From Sequoia sempervirens (Eukaryota > Streptophyta > Pinopsida > Cupressales > Cupressaceae), in NCBI GenBank assembly GCA_007258455.2, contig VDFB02193867.1, forward strand, positions 529,596,550 to 529,660,549: a stretch of 64,000 nt of DNA, read 5' to 3'. Below, one piece after another: positions 21,790 through 33,352 of this stretch. The notes below the pieces were generated by a model that was not told where the DNA came from, ran no database searches, and saw nothing but the letters and a program-made list of their open reading frames with translations. Position numbers and translations under genes: made by a program. The stretch's first letter is position 1. Each line of letters starts with the position of its first letter.

Positions 21790-22720
21790 TAAGAAGGAGA
21801 AGGTGGACGAGGTTGGAGAGGGTGGGAGAAGGTGGGAGAGGGTGTGAGAGGGTGAGGGAGGTTGGGAAAGGGTGGGAGAGGGTGGGAGAGAGTTGGAGAG
21901 AGCTATCAACCTCTCCCCTCGCATTCTCTCTCGAGCATAGGTCTCTCTCTCTCTCAACCCTCTCCCTTTTACCCCCTCTCCCTCTCTTATGTATCTCTTT
22001 CTCTCTCAAACCTCTCCCTCCTACCCCCTCTCCCTCTCTTAGGTCTCTCTCTCTAAACCCTCTCCCTCCTACCCCCTCTCCCTCTATTAGGTCTCTCTCT
22101 CTCTCTCAACCCTCTCCCTCCTACCCGCTCTCCCTCTCTTAGGTCTCTCTCTCTCTCTCAACCCCCTCCCTCCTACTCACTCTCCCTCTCTTAGGTATAT
22201 CTCTCTCTCAACCTCTCCCTCCTCCTACCTCCTTTGTTAGGGTTCTCTCTCTCCCTCTCAACCCTCTCCTACTCCACTCTCCTCTCTCCTGTTAGGGCCC
22301 TCTCTCTCTCAGTCCTCCCTCCTACCCCCTCTCCCCTCTCTCACCTTCTCTCCTCCTACCTCCTCTCCCTCCTACTCTCCTCTTAGGTCTCTTCTCTCAA
22401 CCCTCTCTCCCTCCTACCCCCTCTCCCTCTATTAGGTCTCTCTCTCCCTCTCTCAACCCTCTCCATCCTACCCCCTCTCCCTCGCTTAGGTCTCTCTCTC
22501 TCAGTCGCTCCCTCTATCTCTCTCCCCTCTACCCTTAATTATAAACCTTAAAATCTTCACCCTTAAATCCTCTACCCTCTACCCTCTACCCTTAGCCCTT
22601 CCCTCCTTTATCTCTCTCTAACTCCCTTCCTCTCTCTCTCTCTCTCTCTCAAGTATCTCCCTCTCTCAGGTATCTCTCTCTCTCACTCCCTCTAGCTCTC
22701 TCCCTAGTACCCTTAATCCT
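21790..22720. repeat. Polypurine tract followed by polypyrimidine minisatellite
   Basis: 21790-21900 is GGGAGA/GGTGGGAGA-rich. From 21905 to 22720 the strand switches to CT-rich units of about 50 bp of the form TAGGTCTCTCTCTCTCAACC then CTCTCCCTCCTACCCC (starts near 22040, 22088, 22140, 22192). The ORFs through it on both strands are repeat translations. Confidence 0.85.
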
Positions 22721-23579
22721 TTACCCTATAAATTTACCATCTAAAGCTTTAAAAAAACAAATTTATCATAATGCGAGTGCATTATTAACTAGTAGAGATA
22801 TGTCCATTTAGGATTAAATAACACGAGCGTGTTTTTTATTTCACTAAAAAATGGTTAAAAATCATAATATACCTGTGATGTCAGCCCACATTTTGCATAT
22901 TCTCCTGGTTTTGTGCGTGCCCCAACAAAAAGTAGCTTTTTTGTGATTGAGTGAAGTGTGCATGCATGATTTTGAGATTCCACCACCTTTTGAATGTTCT
23001 TTCCATCACCTTTGCATGAAATAGCAGAGTTTTCATGTTGAGAGGCATATAATATCAATTCAAGTTTGAATTTCACAATGATAATTGATATAATGCATTG
23101 AAATTTGAGGGAACAAGCTTTTGAAGAAGTCAAATTTTTGAGGAGTTTGAGGAAGGAACAACTAAAGGCTGCATAATTGGGTAGAACTCCTCCATTTGAA
23201 ACTTTTCTTTTTTAGGTATGTGAAATCTTTGTACATTTTCTTTCATTCTATTATGGCTTGCTTTCATTTTTGTTGTTTTCCTTATTCCATGTTGATCAAA
23301 TTGTTTGTTTGTGATGCAGTATTAGATTGCCAAGCCACTCAAAAACATCATTTCTTTAGGGAACTTCCTTCCCAAATCAAATCAGGAGAAGATCAATTTA
23401 TACAAAAATTTTCAAATTCATCCAAAACTACTTTTCATTCAACCAAAATCCATTTATTTCATTTCAAGTTATAAGGCTATCAGTAGCCAATTCACCATCT
23501 CCATATAGAAAACCATTTTCAGAATCAACTTTCAACTTTGTTCTTGTCATAAACAATACAACAATCACTCATCAACTCA
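22721..23579. other. Non-coding; two near-palindromic decoys only
   Basis: AATGCGAGTGCATT near 22769 and AACACGAGCGTGTT near 22820 are short quasi-palindromes (compare AACACGAGTGTGTT near 40595). The ORFs here show no recognisable protein. Confidence 0.35.
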
Positions 23580-24440
23580 ACTTTAGCCTTAGTCCATGTA
23601 GAACTCTACAAATAAATATTTCTGGGTGATGGGAAATGCCCATCAATACACAAAATCAGTAAACACTTGATTATAGGGTGAAAACACACCAACCATGAGG
23701 GTTTCTTTAATGAAACATTTGCAAAACCTCTACTACTCCACCCAACAATTGAAACATGCTTCATTAGGTCTAAAAATTATTTTGAAATCATTTCTAACCT
23801 CCTCTACATGTTTCCTCAAACCCTACTTGGAAACACCATTTTTTTTTAATGAGAAAATTCATAATTTTGTTCATGCAACGGTATCCCAACTTCTTATTTC
23901 TATTTACGCCTGCCACACACATATTCACATTGAAAAGACACTAAATATGATCAATTCCACTGACCTACTAGCCCTACATCGGTGGAATGGCTAAGAATCA
24001 ATTTTTAGACTCTCAAAATAATTATAAGGAAACCACAGACGGAGACTTAGGAAACTAAGTTCAAATTCTTGATTATTTGAATTACAATTCCTACAATTTT
24101 CAAGAATGAAAGAAGTCTCTTTCACTGATAAGAATCAAATCTTAGAATGCTTGAATCACTATGCAACCTGAAAACAAGAATAGAAAAGCTTTCCAAAATA
24201 ACTGAGCAGAGGTTTTTTTATTGATTTTATGGATTTTTGGGATACAAGATCTACCTTTCTCGAGCTTAAAATTCTTTTTAAAGGTGTATAAATTAATTGA
24301 AATAACTGCCACTTCATCTTCATCAACCCCTCCTTTCCCTTCCACAAAAAAGACTCTTCACCTTCCTTCTTTTGTGCAATTTTACATTTTTACAATAATA
24401 GATAACTTTTGTTATAAAAAGAAACTTTTCAATAATATCA
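23580..24440 (-). repeat. Dispersed repeat, inverted copy of sequence at 31130-31350
   Basis: Read on the minus strand, 23860 to 23580 contains ...GAAACCCTCA..., TTTTCACCCTATAATCAAG, TTTACTGATTTTGTGTATTG, matching 31240-31310. A third relative is at 34480-34620. The class is not evident; probably part of an LTR or leader. Confidence 0.55.
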
Positions 24441-24716
24441 CCTAATGACCTATTTCATGGTGAAAATACATTGAAATTCATCATTTCATGACCTTCACTC
24501 ATCATATTTACTTGAACATTACAAATTGAACAAATTAGCCTTGGCTGAATTTCTATGAATTCAGTGTGCTCCCACAACTACTTTGTCATGTTACAACCTA
24601 CTGTCAATGGATCTCTTTGCATAAGCCTCTAAAGCTTTCATTGAGTTATGCTTCGAAAGCTTTCAATTAGTTAATTTGACAACTTAGCACTTTTTGCATA
24701 GCTAAAATTATTCGTC

Positions 24717-27700
24717 ATGCCGAAGAAACGAAATGTTAAAAGGAAAAAACTAACAGATGATCTGCTCCAAGCCTAGAGAGATAAAGAGAAAAAATGGATG
24801 AGGGAATATCATGGAAAGTAGAAATTGGGAACGATTGATGAAAATAATCTAGTTGTAGAGGAACCTCAACCATCAAAAAGAGAAAAGAAATTGGCACAAA
24901 GGAACCACTGGAAAAGAGTTTGCTAGGAGATAAGATACCATAGTTGAGACACACACCCTCTACCGCAAGTGAATACGGAAGGACACCATTAAGCACAAGC
25001 CATCATGGAGGACAATTCATCTACCACAAGTGAGCATGGTTGGACACCATCCACCACACTTAAAGTTGAGAGTACATCATCACCGGGTTCACTAACAAGG
25101 TATTCCATTATCCTTAATGAACCTCTATGGTATGTCTCTATTCCACCCTCGGATCGGCTGTGCACGACCCAGCTCCACCTCAATCCAATATTGATGAAAT
25201 TTCTAATGTTGAGATGTATGTACCTAAGAGAACACCACCCAGAATTTTGCATAGAAAGCCAAAGTTTTATTAATATTGATGACGAGCATTTTGTAGCACA
25301 TGGAAGGTAAATGACCTGCAACACACTTGTGAAGATATGCTTCATAAGATTTGGAAAAATGTTCTGAAGGCTAAATGAGACCACACAAGATGTCAACTAT
25401 TTGTTCGCTAAAATGATGCTGTTTAAAGTATATGAAACATCAAGAAGAATCTTGGCTGGAATACTGAACGCATCATGAAAACACTATTGGTGAAGAATCT
25501 AATGGATGCTTGAAGTGACAATGTGGGTAAGACCTCATGTGCCCAAAGTATGCAATGTCACCACATGCCAGCCATGACCAAATTTGGTAAGCTATCAACA
25601 AAAGAGAGACTGCCCCATTAAAAAGACAAGTGAACAACAAATTAGTAGAAAACTTTATCAAAAGTTGTTCAAAGGCAAGAAGAATTGAGGGCACCAATTC
25701 AATGAATTACGGGCATTCTTCTGGGAGATCACACACAAAGATAAAAAAGTCATAGCGATCATAACACTAATTGAAGATTATCGAAGAATAATACAAGGCC
25801 ATCTCCAAATCAAAGGGATGTCGTGAAGAAGGAGAATTCAGAAGTCGAAACCGTGAGCCACATCCAAAGCATTTTTTGGATACGACTCAAACCCAATTTT
25901 TCATAAATTTCAAAATGATTATCCTCAAATTAGTATTTCTCAAAGATTTTTTGAAATGATTAAACTTTTTTATGTCAAGTTAAATCACACACGCACTACT
26001 TGTTGCTGTAAACTACATATTGAATTCTCTAACCATTATGATTTTTATCGTTCTATATGTTTATGTTTGCATACTAACGATGTTTTGCAGGATTGTGGCA
26101 TAGAAGCCCCACCAAAATCTTCAAGAGAGTTCTTATCAATTTTTTTATGTGAAATAGAGGATGGCTAAATATTCTACATGAGAACGCGGTTTGGATGGTT
26201 CATGCAACCTGCGCTGGCTTGCAAATCTAATGCAGTATGTCAACATATGGAAACCACAGATGAGGTGGGGCATAAACTAGTACATTTTGGGAAGTATAAA
26301 ATAGTGGCATACGCTACAAAAGATGGGTCTCAAGCAAAAAGGTGTGATTTTGTTGTTGAGAAGATTCCAGTGTATCATTTTATGTCCATGTTTCATGAGA
26401 ATCTAGTGTATGAGTATGCAAGGCATACCCATAGAGCCCGATGGCTGGACACAAAATTTAAGCTATGCAAGGAAACCTTTCCACTTGGTAGCATACTATC
26501 AATGGTTGAATTTGTAGAGAACTACACTCTATAGCCACAACGTGAGGTGCTGTCATAGTATTACAACTCCACACAGGTTTCAATATTTGTGCACATAGCA
26601 TTCATTCATGCAACTGATAGTACAAAGGACCAAAGGAAGGTATTGAGGGAGTATCACTTTTATATTAGTGATGATCGCATGCATTCTCTAGAGTTCGTGC
26701 AAGGTTGCTTCCAGATGTTCTACATTCATTTGGATCAGAGGGGCATATCATACGGTTGGCATATAATATGGTCAGATAACTATGCAACATAGTTCAAGAA
26801 CACACACATTTTCTATTAGATGTGCATGATGCATCTCACTACACGTGTTCAACATATGTGGAAATTTTGTGAGGCCGGACATGGAAAGGTGGGGCATGAC
26901 GGTGCAGGACCATACATGAAAAGAGCATTAGCACGAGAAGAGTTAAAGTATAAAGACAGTGCACAGTTGAAAGATGCAAGATCAATCATCGAGTGGTGTA
27001 ATGCTTCGATGGGTCTAGATAATGAAGGTACGTCTTTAGTTCATAGATTTTTTTGGTTGATGGATGATACTAACATTGCACCATATGAGGATTGTTGTAC
27101 ACTAACAAGATCGAGTGAGCGCACTCTTTCCTCAGCTCAAATGTGTTCATGGATTATCGATACACGTGAAGATGGCATGCTTTTGTTCTTCATGTACAAT
27201 GCAAGCCTGGAATGATTGTGAGTTAGGGGAGTGGGTTGACAAATGGTTGACAAGTTATCTTAGCCCACTTCACACATATCGCCCTCCGATGGCATTGGAA
27301 CTAACATAGATGGAATCATCGGTCAACTTTGACCATGTATCAGATCTAGTTCAACTAGGTAATATATCTACTTGCTTAGTATTTGAAATTCCATATTGTT
27401 ATCTTAGTTTGTATTGTATTCATAATGTTGACTAATTTCAAGAGATATGTCGCACATATAAATGTAGGGAATGTTTATGCAGTTATTGCAGATGAAGACA
27501 ATGAAGAGGGTACAGACTATTACTTATTTCATTGCGTTGAGGCAAAAAAGAAATTGGAAGCCCCAATTATAGATGGAGAAAACATTGAATACCCTACAGG
27601 CTCAGTTGTTGTTACTAGAACGTGGCTCAGAAGGTACCCATATAAGAGTGTTAAACATTGGTTGTTTGAGGAATTTGACACGCATAGTAAGATTCTTCAT

Positions 27701-27853
27701 TACTCAAACCTTTTCATGGCATCCAATGTTCGTTTGACCAAATATGGGGGTAGACCTTTGAACAAGACCTTGTGGAAGGTTTGTGAGTCTGATCATGAGG
27801 CACTACTTGACAAAATAAAGAGTGGAGCAGACCCAGATGGTTCATTGGATTAA
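24717..27853 (+). pseudogene. Transposase-like protein of a plant DNA-transposon family, decayed
   Basis: One frame from ATG 24717 (MPKKRNVKRKKLTDDLLQA, basic N-terminus) is followed, with stops and short shifts, to 27215; frameshifts then lead to 27853. Readable blocks: ISQRFFEMIKLFYVKLNHTR (25940-26000), TTCCCKLHIEFSNHYDFYRS (26000-26060), RCDFVVEKIPVYHFMSMFHE (26340-26400), ARHTHRARWLDTKFK (26420), REYHFYISDDRMHSLEFVQG (26650-26706), HIIWSDNYAT then FKN (26760-26800), FCEAGHGKVGHDGAG with KRALAREELKY (26860-26950), and NVGNVYAVIADEDNEEGTDY (27446-27510). The order 'YISDD ... WSDN-A-FKN ... GHGK---DGAG--KR' is the pattern of an RNase-H-like (DDE-type) transposase family; I recognise the pattern but not a formal name. 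The Asp residues of SDD, WSD and HDG are candidates for catalysis. At least ten stops. No terminal repeats were identified. Confidence 0.6.
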
Positions 27854-27939
27854 TTTGTAAGTATATGCACAACGGTTCTTATTAATTTATACTTGTATCC
27901 ATGCCAATTTGGTTGATGCCAATGCTATCATCTTATTTT

Positions 27940-28085
27940 ACTTTGTGTATCTGTATGTAACCAAGAAAACATTGATTGGTTTCCCCTTGCATAAAATGCA
28001 GATTTATGAGCCATCCAAGAGAATCTCAAGCATAAAAGCAATGCAACATCCTTATTTTGATGATCTTGACAAATATCAATTATGA
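27940..28085 (+). pseudogene. CDK (CDKB/CDC2-like) terminal exon, first copy
   Basis: 27996-28085 reads [14 protein letters not shown] then [12 protein letters not shown] and a stop, the C-terminal end of a plant cyclin-dependent kinase. The intron-like flank (TTTGTGTATCTGTATGTAAC, then ATTGATTGGTTTCCCCTTGC) matches the flank of the second copy, but the acceptor AG is lost. Kinase catalytic residues lie in upstream exons that are not present. Confidence 0.75.
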
Positions 28086-28236
28086 TTTTAATCCATTACA
28101 AAAGTGTGTACAAATCTTGGTGAGGCAATTTCAAGTTATTCATTTGAATTTAACCTTATCATGACCACCTATGACATATACATTATAAGAGCATCTCGAA
28201 TTTCAAGAAATTCTATTCATGAGAGGTGTTGTGTGT

Positions 28237-28314
28237 AATAGGTATCTTGGAACTCCCAGTGAAGATGTATGACCAAGACTGACTAAGTTGAGAGACTTCC
28301 ATGCCTATCTATAA
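28237..28314 (+). pseudogene. CDK penultimate exon fragment
   Basis: Reads YLGTPSEDV, stop, then PRLTKLRDFHAYL. This is the LGTP-x-E-x-VWPG region of CDKs with the Trp codon changed to TGA. It lies just upstream of the second terminal exon, in correct gene order. Confidence 0.75.
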
Positions 28315-28412
28315 GTGCCTTCCATCTATTTTGGATGAGCTATTTCTTTTTATTCTTTTCCTTTGTGTATATGTAACTAAACTAGTAAAAATTGATTGGT
28401 CCCTCCTTACAG

Positions 28413-28505
28413 AAAATGCTGATTTTTGAGCCATCAAAGAGAATCTCAGCCAAAAAAGCAATGCAACATCATTATTTTGATGATCTTGACAAATCTCAAT
28501 TCTGA
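28413..28505 (+). pseudogene. CDK (CDKB/CDC2-like) terminal exon, second copy, with intact splice acceptor
   Basis: After the pyrimidine-rich acceptor CCCTCCTTACAG the exon reads [17 protein letters not shown] then [13 protein letters not shown] and TGA, close to the CDKB/CDKA C-terminus. The exon itself is uninterrupted. With the fragment at 28237 this is a genomic (intron-containing) CDK remnant. A CDK would phosphorylate Ser/Thr targets in the cell cycle; this piece carries only the tail of the C-lobe. Confidence 0.8.
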
Positions 28506-28559
28506 TTTGAATGAAATCTTGCAATAAAATTTCCTTGTTCATAAATTTCTATGTTTTCT

Positions 28560-31500
28560 TTCAGTTTTGTTAGCTTTGTACCGCCTGTACAGTAGATTTA
28601 GACCTTTTCCTTTGTATATTAAGATAATACAGAGAATTAGGTTTCTTTTGAGTCCATCTAGAAGAACATCCATTGAGTTTTTCCACTGTTAGAGCACATT
28701 TTCTGAAATTTAGTTTTGAACCTTCAATTTGAGGTTTTGAGAGTCAAGTAAAGAAATAAAGCATACTCCATTGAATTAGGCTTGTAGATCAGTGGAGTAG
28801 GGTTATAGTAGGGTGTTTATGGTGCAAGAGCACCAAGGACAATCAGGATCACAAGGTGGTCAAGTGGTAAATTTTGATTTGTAGTCCATGAAGAATGTTG
28901 TAATAAGGTCACAAGGACCATTAGGAAGTGTTTTAAGTCAATCTAGGTTGGTAGGATATGAGGTTGCAATGTCATGTTAGCATGTTGTCAATTTGGTGAA
29001 ATGAAGCCTTGAATGGCCTAAATGTGAAAATGTATGTAAATTCGCAATGTAAGGGTCAAGATGATGTAATGAGGCCATCATAAGGTCACTAGTTTAGGTA
29101 TGGAGTCATTTACATAAATACGTCAAAAGTTGCACATAACAATGTAATGTTGTCAAACCAAAAGTTGTCATTTTGTAAATACTTAGAAGTTGAAGGGTCA
29201 CACTTTTAAAAGAAGTTGAAAAGTGGTTGTAGTTGGTTGAGGAGGTTGATATTCCTTCAAAAAGGTCTTGTAAATGTTGTATGTTGTTGGCAATCATACT
29301 ATCCAAAGCAAGAGCACCAACTCCATCTTTTCAACACTTGAACCCTTGTGGTTTCTATTATTTAGTCATTTGATCATTTAGGGTGTTCTTAGATGGTTTG
29401 AGGTCATTCTATTTCATTTAATAAGGATTCAATACCATTTTTGTATGTATTAGGTCAATTGAGTCATGATGTGAAGAAGTTGATCAATAAGGGGATTCAT
29501 GTGGTGAACCTTGTAATTTAAGTGTTTTAGGGTTATTTTTGTTAAATAAGGCTTTTACATACCATTTATCATGTAATGTGAGTCTTAGGAAGGAGTATTT
29601 AAAGAGTTGCATAAGAAATATTGAAAAATTGCAAAATGTAAAAGTTGTAAAAACTGTCAAAAGCCAAAATTAGCAATTTTAGTGGAAGACAAAAAGACAA
29701 AAGTTCAAAAGGAAAGAATATGCATTAGGGAAGATAAAGATACATTGTAACTTCTATTTTAATTCCATTCAAGGCTTAATGTTTGATTCAGAGTTTTCAA
29801 TGCTTTATTTTTGATTTTTTATTGTATTTCCTGATTTTACTGTATTTTCAAAGTTTCCTTCACCTGTACGGACCCATACATTCTTAGAAGGCTTTCTCAT
29901 TCATTTTTTCATGTAGAATTGTGAATTAGCTTCCATTTTCTTCCATTTAGGGATTCCAATGTTCATTTTGGAGGGAGAAATACTGATTTTTCTATACCAG
30001 CCCGTGTAATAGATTTATCATTGTTTTGTGATTAAAAAAATGTAATTTTTGTCTTCCCACCTATTGTAAAGAAATCTGACTCGGTGGGAAGACTTGAATG
30101 CATGTATATTAGGTGTGGAATGAAGTTTCTTGGTGAGGGGGAGTCTTTAAGTCCAAATTCTTACAATGCCTAGGCAGAAAATGTTAAGTTTCTATGTGAA
30201 AATGTTGGTTTCAAGTTGTCTTTCCTTAGATTTGTGTTGGGATTGAGTTTAGAAAGGGTTGGAAGGTCTGAGTAGACCTAGGGCAACATGTTTTATGTTT
30301 TGGTTTTGTGAATTGTGGCTGTTTGAGTGAAGATCTTGAGAAACCCTAGATTTTAGGAGGGAAAATGAGGGTTTGTTGGAGCAGCAGGTTAGCAGAATTG
30401 TACAGAGTATTTGACTAGAAATTTTGTGGTTTTGAAGCACAATTTTTGACTTTCTAGGAGATCTTGTTATGACAAGAAGTTTAAAGGTGGGTTTGTTTGT
30501 AAAATTGGGCTAGTTCTTGTAGCCCTTGAGCATGATACCTTGATGTTTCTTTAAGCTTTGGAAGATGAATCTTAGGTGGAAGCTTGGATCTATCTTCTTG
30601 ATGAAGTATGAATTTTATTTGGATGATCAATGGATTTTTTTACAATTCCCTTTAAGTAATTGGTATTTTAGTTGTTCAGTGGTGAATTGGAAGACTATAG
30701 TGTTGACCTTATGGAAGTTGGATTAGATATATGAACCTGAGTTGGTTTCTTGGTTCTTAAGTATGAATTTGTATTCCTCCACCTTGCTCTACATCAGTTG
30801 ATATGCCTTCAAAAAAAATCATTTATTTGAGAATTTATTTGGGAAGCTAAAGTGATAAAGCCCAAAAATATGGTTTGTATGGCTACTAAAGTAGACCTAG
30901 TTGAAAGGAGATAATTGTCAAGATAGATACTTGGGGTTTTGAAAATTACTTGGGACTAATCTAAATGTGTTGGTTGAAAGATTTCAATCCCTTTCTACAT
31001 TATTTTATTGTTTTGGTTGAGTCGTTTTGTGCAGGGAAGTCAAGAATGCAAAGGTGGAGTTGCTGCTATAGAGCCAAAATTTGAGTTTTTCATCCAAAAA
31101 TGGAGGTTTTATGCAGGGTATGGAAGAAATAATTAATGCATTTCTAGGGAAATGATTCTAAAAATATTTTTAGACATAATAAAGCATGATCCAAGTGTTG
31201 GCTGGAGTGTTTGAGGTTTCTTAGACTAAAATACTTGAAACCCTCACTGATTTTTGTGATTTTCACCCTATAATCAAGGGTTTACAGATTTTGTGTATTG
31301 CTAGGAATTTTGCATCTTGAAACTTGTTTATTTGAGAGTTTTTGCACATGGAAAAATACTGTTTGAGGTTTTTTGGTATTTTGGTGATGATTAAAGTCTA
31401 CTTTCTTTGTTAAAATGGCCTATTTGGGGTTCTTTAGAAGCAAAGAAGTTGGGACAGTAGGCATGTGTTCAAAAATAAGTGTATCTAAAAATAATATATA
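28560..31500 (+). repeat. Dispersed repeat sequence, related to 33700-34900
   Basis: 28570-28820 (TACCGCCTGTACAGTAGATT ... GTGGAGTAGGG) parallels 34060-34330. 31050-31500 (GGAGTTGCTGCTA ... AAACCCTCACTGATTTTTG ... GGCCTATTT) parallels 34380-34790. A further relative of the CTGTACGGACC segment is at 29870. No ORF is supportable; probably LTR or leader sequence of an old element family. Confidence 0.5.
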
Positions 31501-31764
31501 TTTTTAATGGCCAAAATGGGTACCCTAAAATGTATTTATCATGTAAATATTCATTGTGGTTTGCATGTTACACCCAATTTAGTGTTTTAGCACTTACAAG
31601 TAAATTTGGTCTTCTAGTGCAAGCAATTGTGAAATCTGATTAAATAGTGTTGTAAGAAGGTGTTTTAGCTTTATTCATGTCAAAATAAAGATGAATAAAG
31701 TGTACCAAGGTCTAGTAAAATTTTGGAAGCAAGATTTGAAGGTTAGGTTTCTTTTTGCCTTTTG

Positions 31765-33352
31765 AAAAGTTGCAAAGTCGTGCAACTTTTGTTCTCCAAC
31801 TCATCTGACCAAACAAAATATTCCAACACATCTAAATAGAAATTTTTATGCTAGGAATGGTCCTCTTTTGCACCCAAACATGTGGAATCACTCTGAGCTA
31901 TGTTCAACTAGATCGATCCCTTAAGGGACCAAAGGGCAAAATGGCTGCAAACTTTAGCATGAGGTTACTCGGACACCATGATGCTTAAAAACTTCTTGTC
32001 TAATCCTATGGGATTGCGTTGGGCCCCTCTAATATAACCTCTCTCAGTCTTCGTTATCTCAGAGTGGTTTTTTTGTAGTGTCTAGTTTTTAGTTGATGGA
32101 AAAAGTGTCAAATGGAAGCAGTGGAAAGTTGCAAAGTGGTGCAACTTTCATTTTGCAATTTGTGTGACCAAACGGATTGTTCCAACACATTTGAATAGGC
32201 ATTTTTATGCTATTAATGGTCCTCTTTCACACCCAAACATGCGGAATCACTCTAAGCTACGTTCAACCTGATCGATCCCTTAAGGGTCCAAAGGGAAAAA
32301 TGGCTGCAAACTTTAGCATGAGGTTACTCAGACACCATGAGGCTTAAAAAATTCTCGTCTAATCCTATGGGATTGTGTTGGGCCCCTCTACAATAATCTC
32401 TCAGTTTTCTTTATCTCAGAGTGGTTTTCCCGTAGTATCCAGTTTTAGTTGATGGAAAAAGTGTCAAATGGAAGCAGTGGAAAGTTGCAAAGTGGTGCAA
32501 TTTTTGTTCTACAACTCGTGTGACCAAACAGATTGTTCCAACATCTCTGAATAGGCATGTTTACGCTAGGCATGTTCCTCTTTCACACCCAAACATGCAG
32601 AATCACTCCAAACTATGTTCAACCAGATTGATCCCTTAAGGGTCCAAAGGGCAAAATGGCTGCAAACTTCAGCATGAGGTTAGTTGGACACCATGATGCT
32701 TATAAACTTCTCATCTAATCCTATGAGATTGTGCTGGGCTCCTCTACAATAACCTCTCTCGGTTTTCATTATCTCAGAGTTGTTTTCCCGTGGTGTCTAG
32801 TTTTTAGTTGATGGAAAAAGTGTCAAATGCAAGCAGTGGAAAGTTGCAAGGTGGTACAATTTTTGTTTTGCAACTCATATGACCAAACGGACTGTTCCAA
32901 CACATTCAAATAGGCATGTTTACGCTATGCATGGTCCTCCTTCACACCCAAACATACAGAATTTCTTTGAGCTACGTTCAACCGAATCGATCCCTTAAGG
33001 GTCCAAAGGGAAAAATGGCTGCAAACTTCAACATGAGGTTAGTCAGACACCGTGATGCTTAGAAAATTCTTGTCTAATCCTATGGGATTGTGTTGGGACC
33101 CTCTACAATAACCTCTCTTAGTTTTCATTATTCGAGTGGTTTTCCCGTGGTGTCCAGCTTTCGCTGATAGAAAAGTGTCAAATGCAAGCAAAGGGAAAGT
33201 TGCAGAAATTTTTTTTTGCAACTCGTGTGACCAAATAGACTATTCCAACACATCTGAGTAGGCATTTTTATGCTAAGCACAGTCCTCTTTCACACCCAAA
33301 CACGCGGAATCGCTCTAAGCTATGTTCAACCAGATCGATCCCTTAAGGGTTT
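31765..33352 (+). repeat. Tandem repeat, unit 356-359 bp, about 4.5 copies
   Basis: Units begin at GAAAGTTGCAAAGT near 31765, 32124, 32480, 32839 and 33195. Each carries CCAACACATCTGAATAGGCA-like sequence, TTCAACCAGATCGATCCCTT, the perfect palindrome CCCTTAAGGG, and ATGGCTGCAAACTTYAGCAT. Units differ by scattered substitutions, mostly C/T and G/A. The last unit stops soon after the CCCTTAAGGG site. Non-coding. Confidence 0.95.

Noticed and set aside
21727..22142. Ser/Leu/Pro and Arg/Glu-rich ORFs in the CT/GA tract
   Set aside because: Translations of simple repeat; no independent protein signal.
22540..22620. Telomere-like ACCCTCTACCCTCTACCCTT words
   Set aside because: Too few, irregular, not TTTAGGG, and part of the CT-rich minisatellite.
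24142..24445. ORFs on both strands near 24.2 kb
   Set aside because: No recognisable protein; they overlap a dispersed repeat and are explained by AT-rich open frames.
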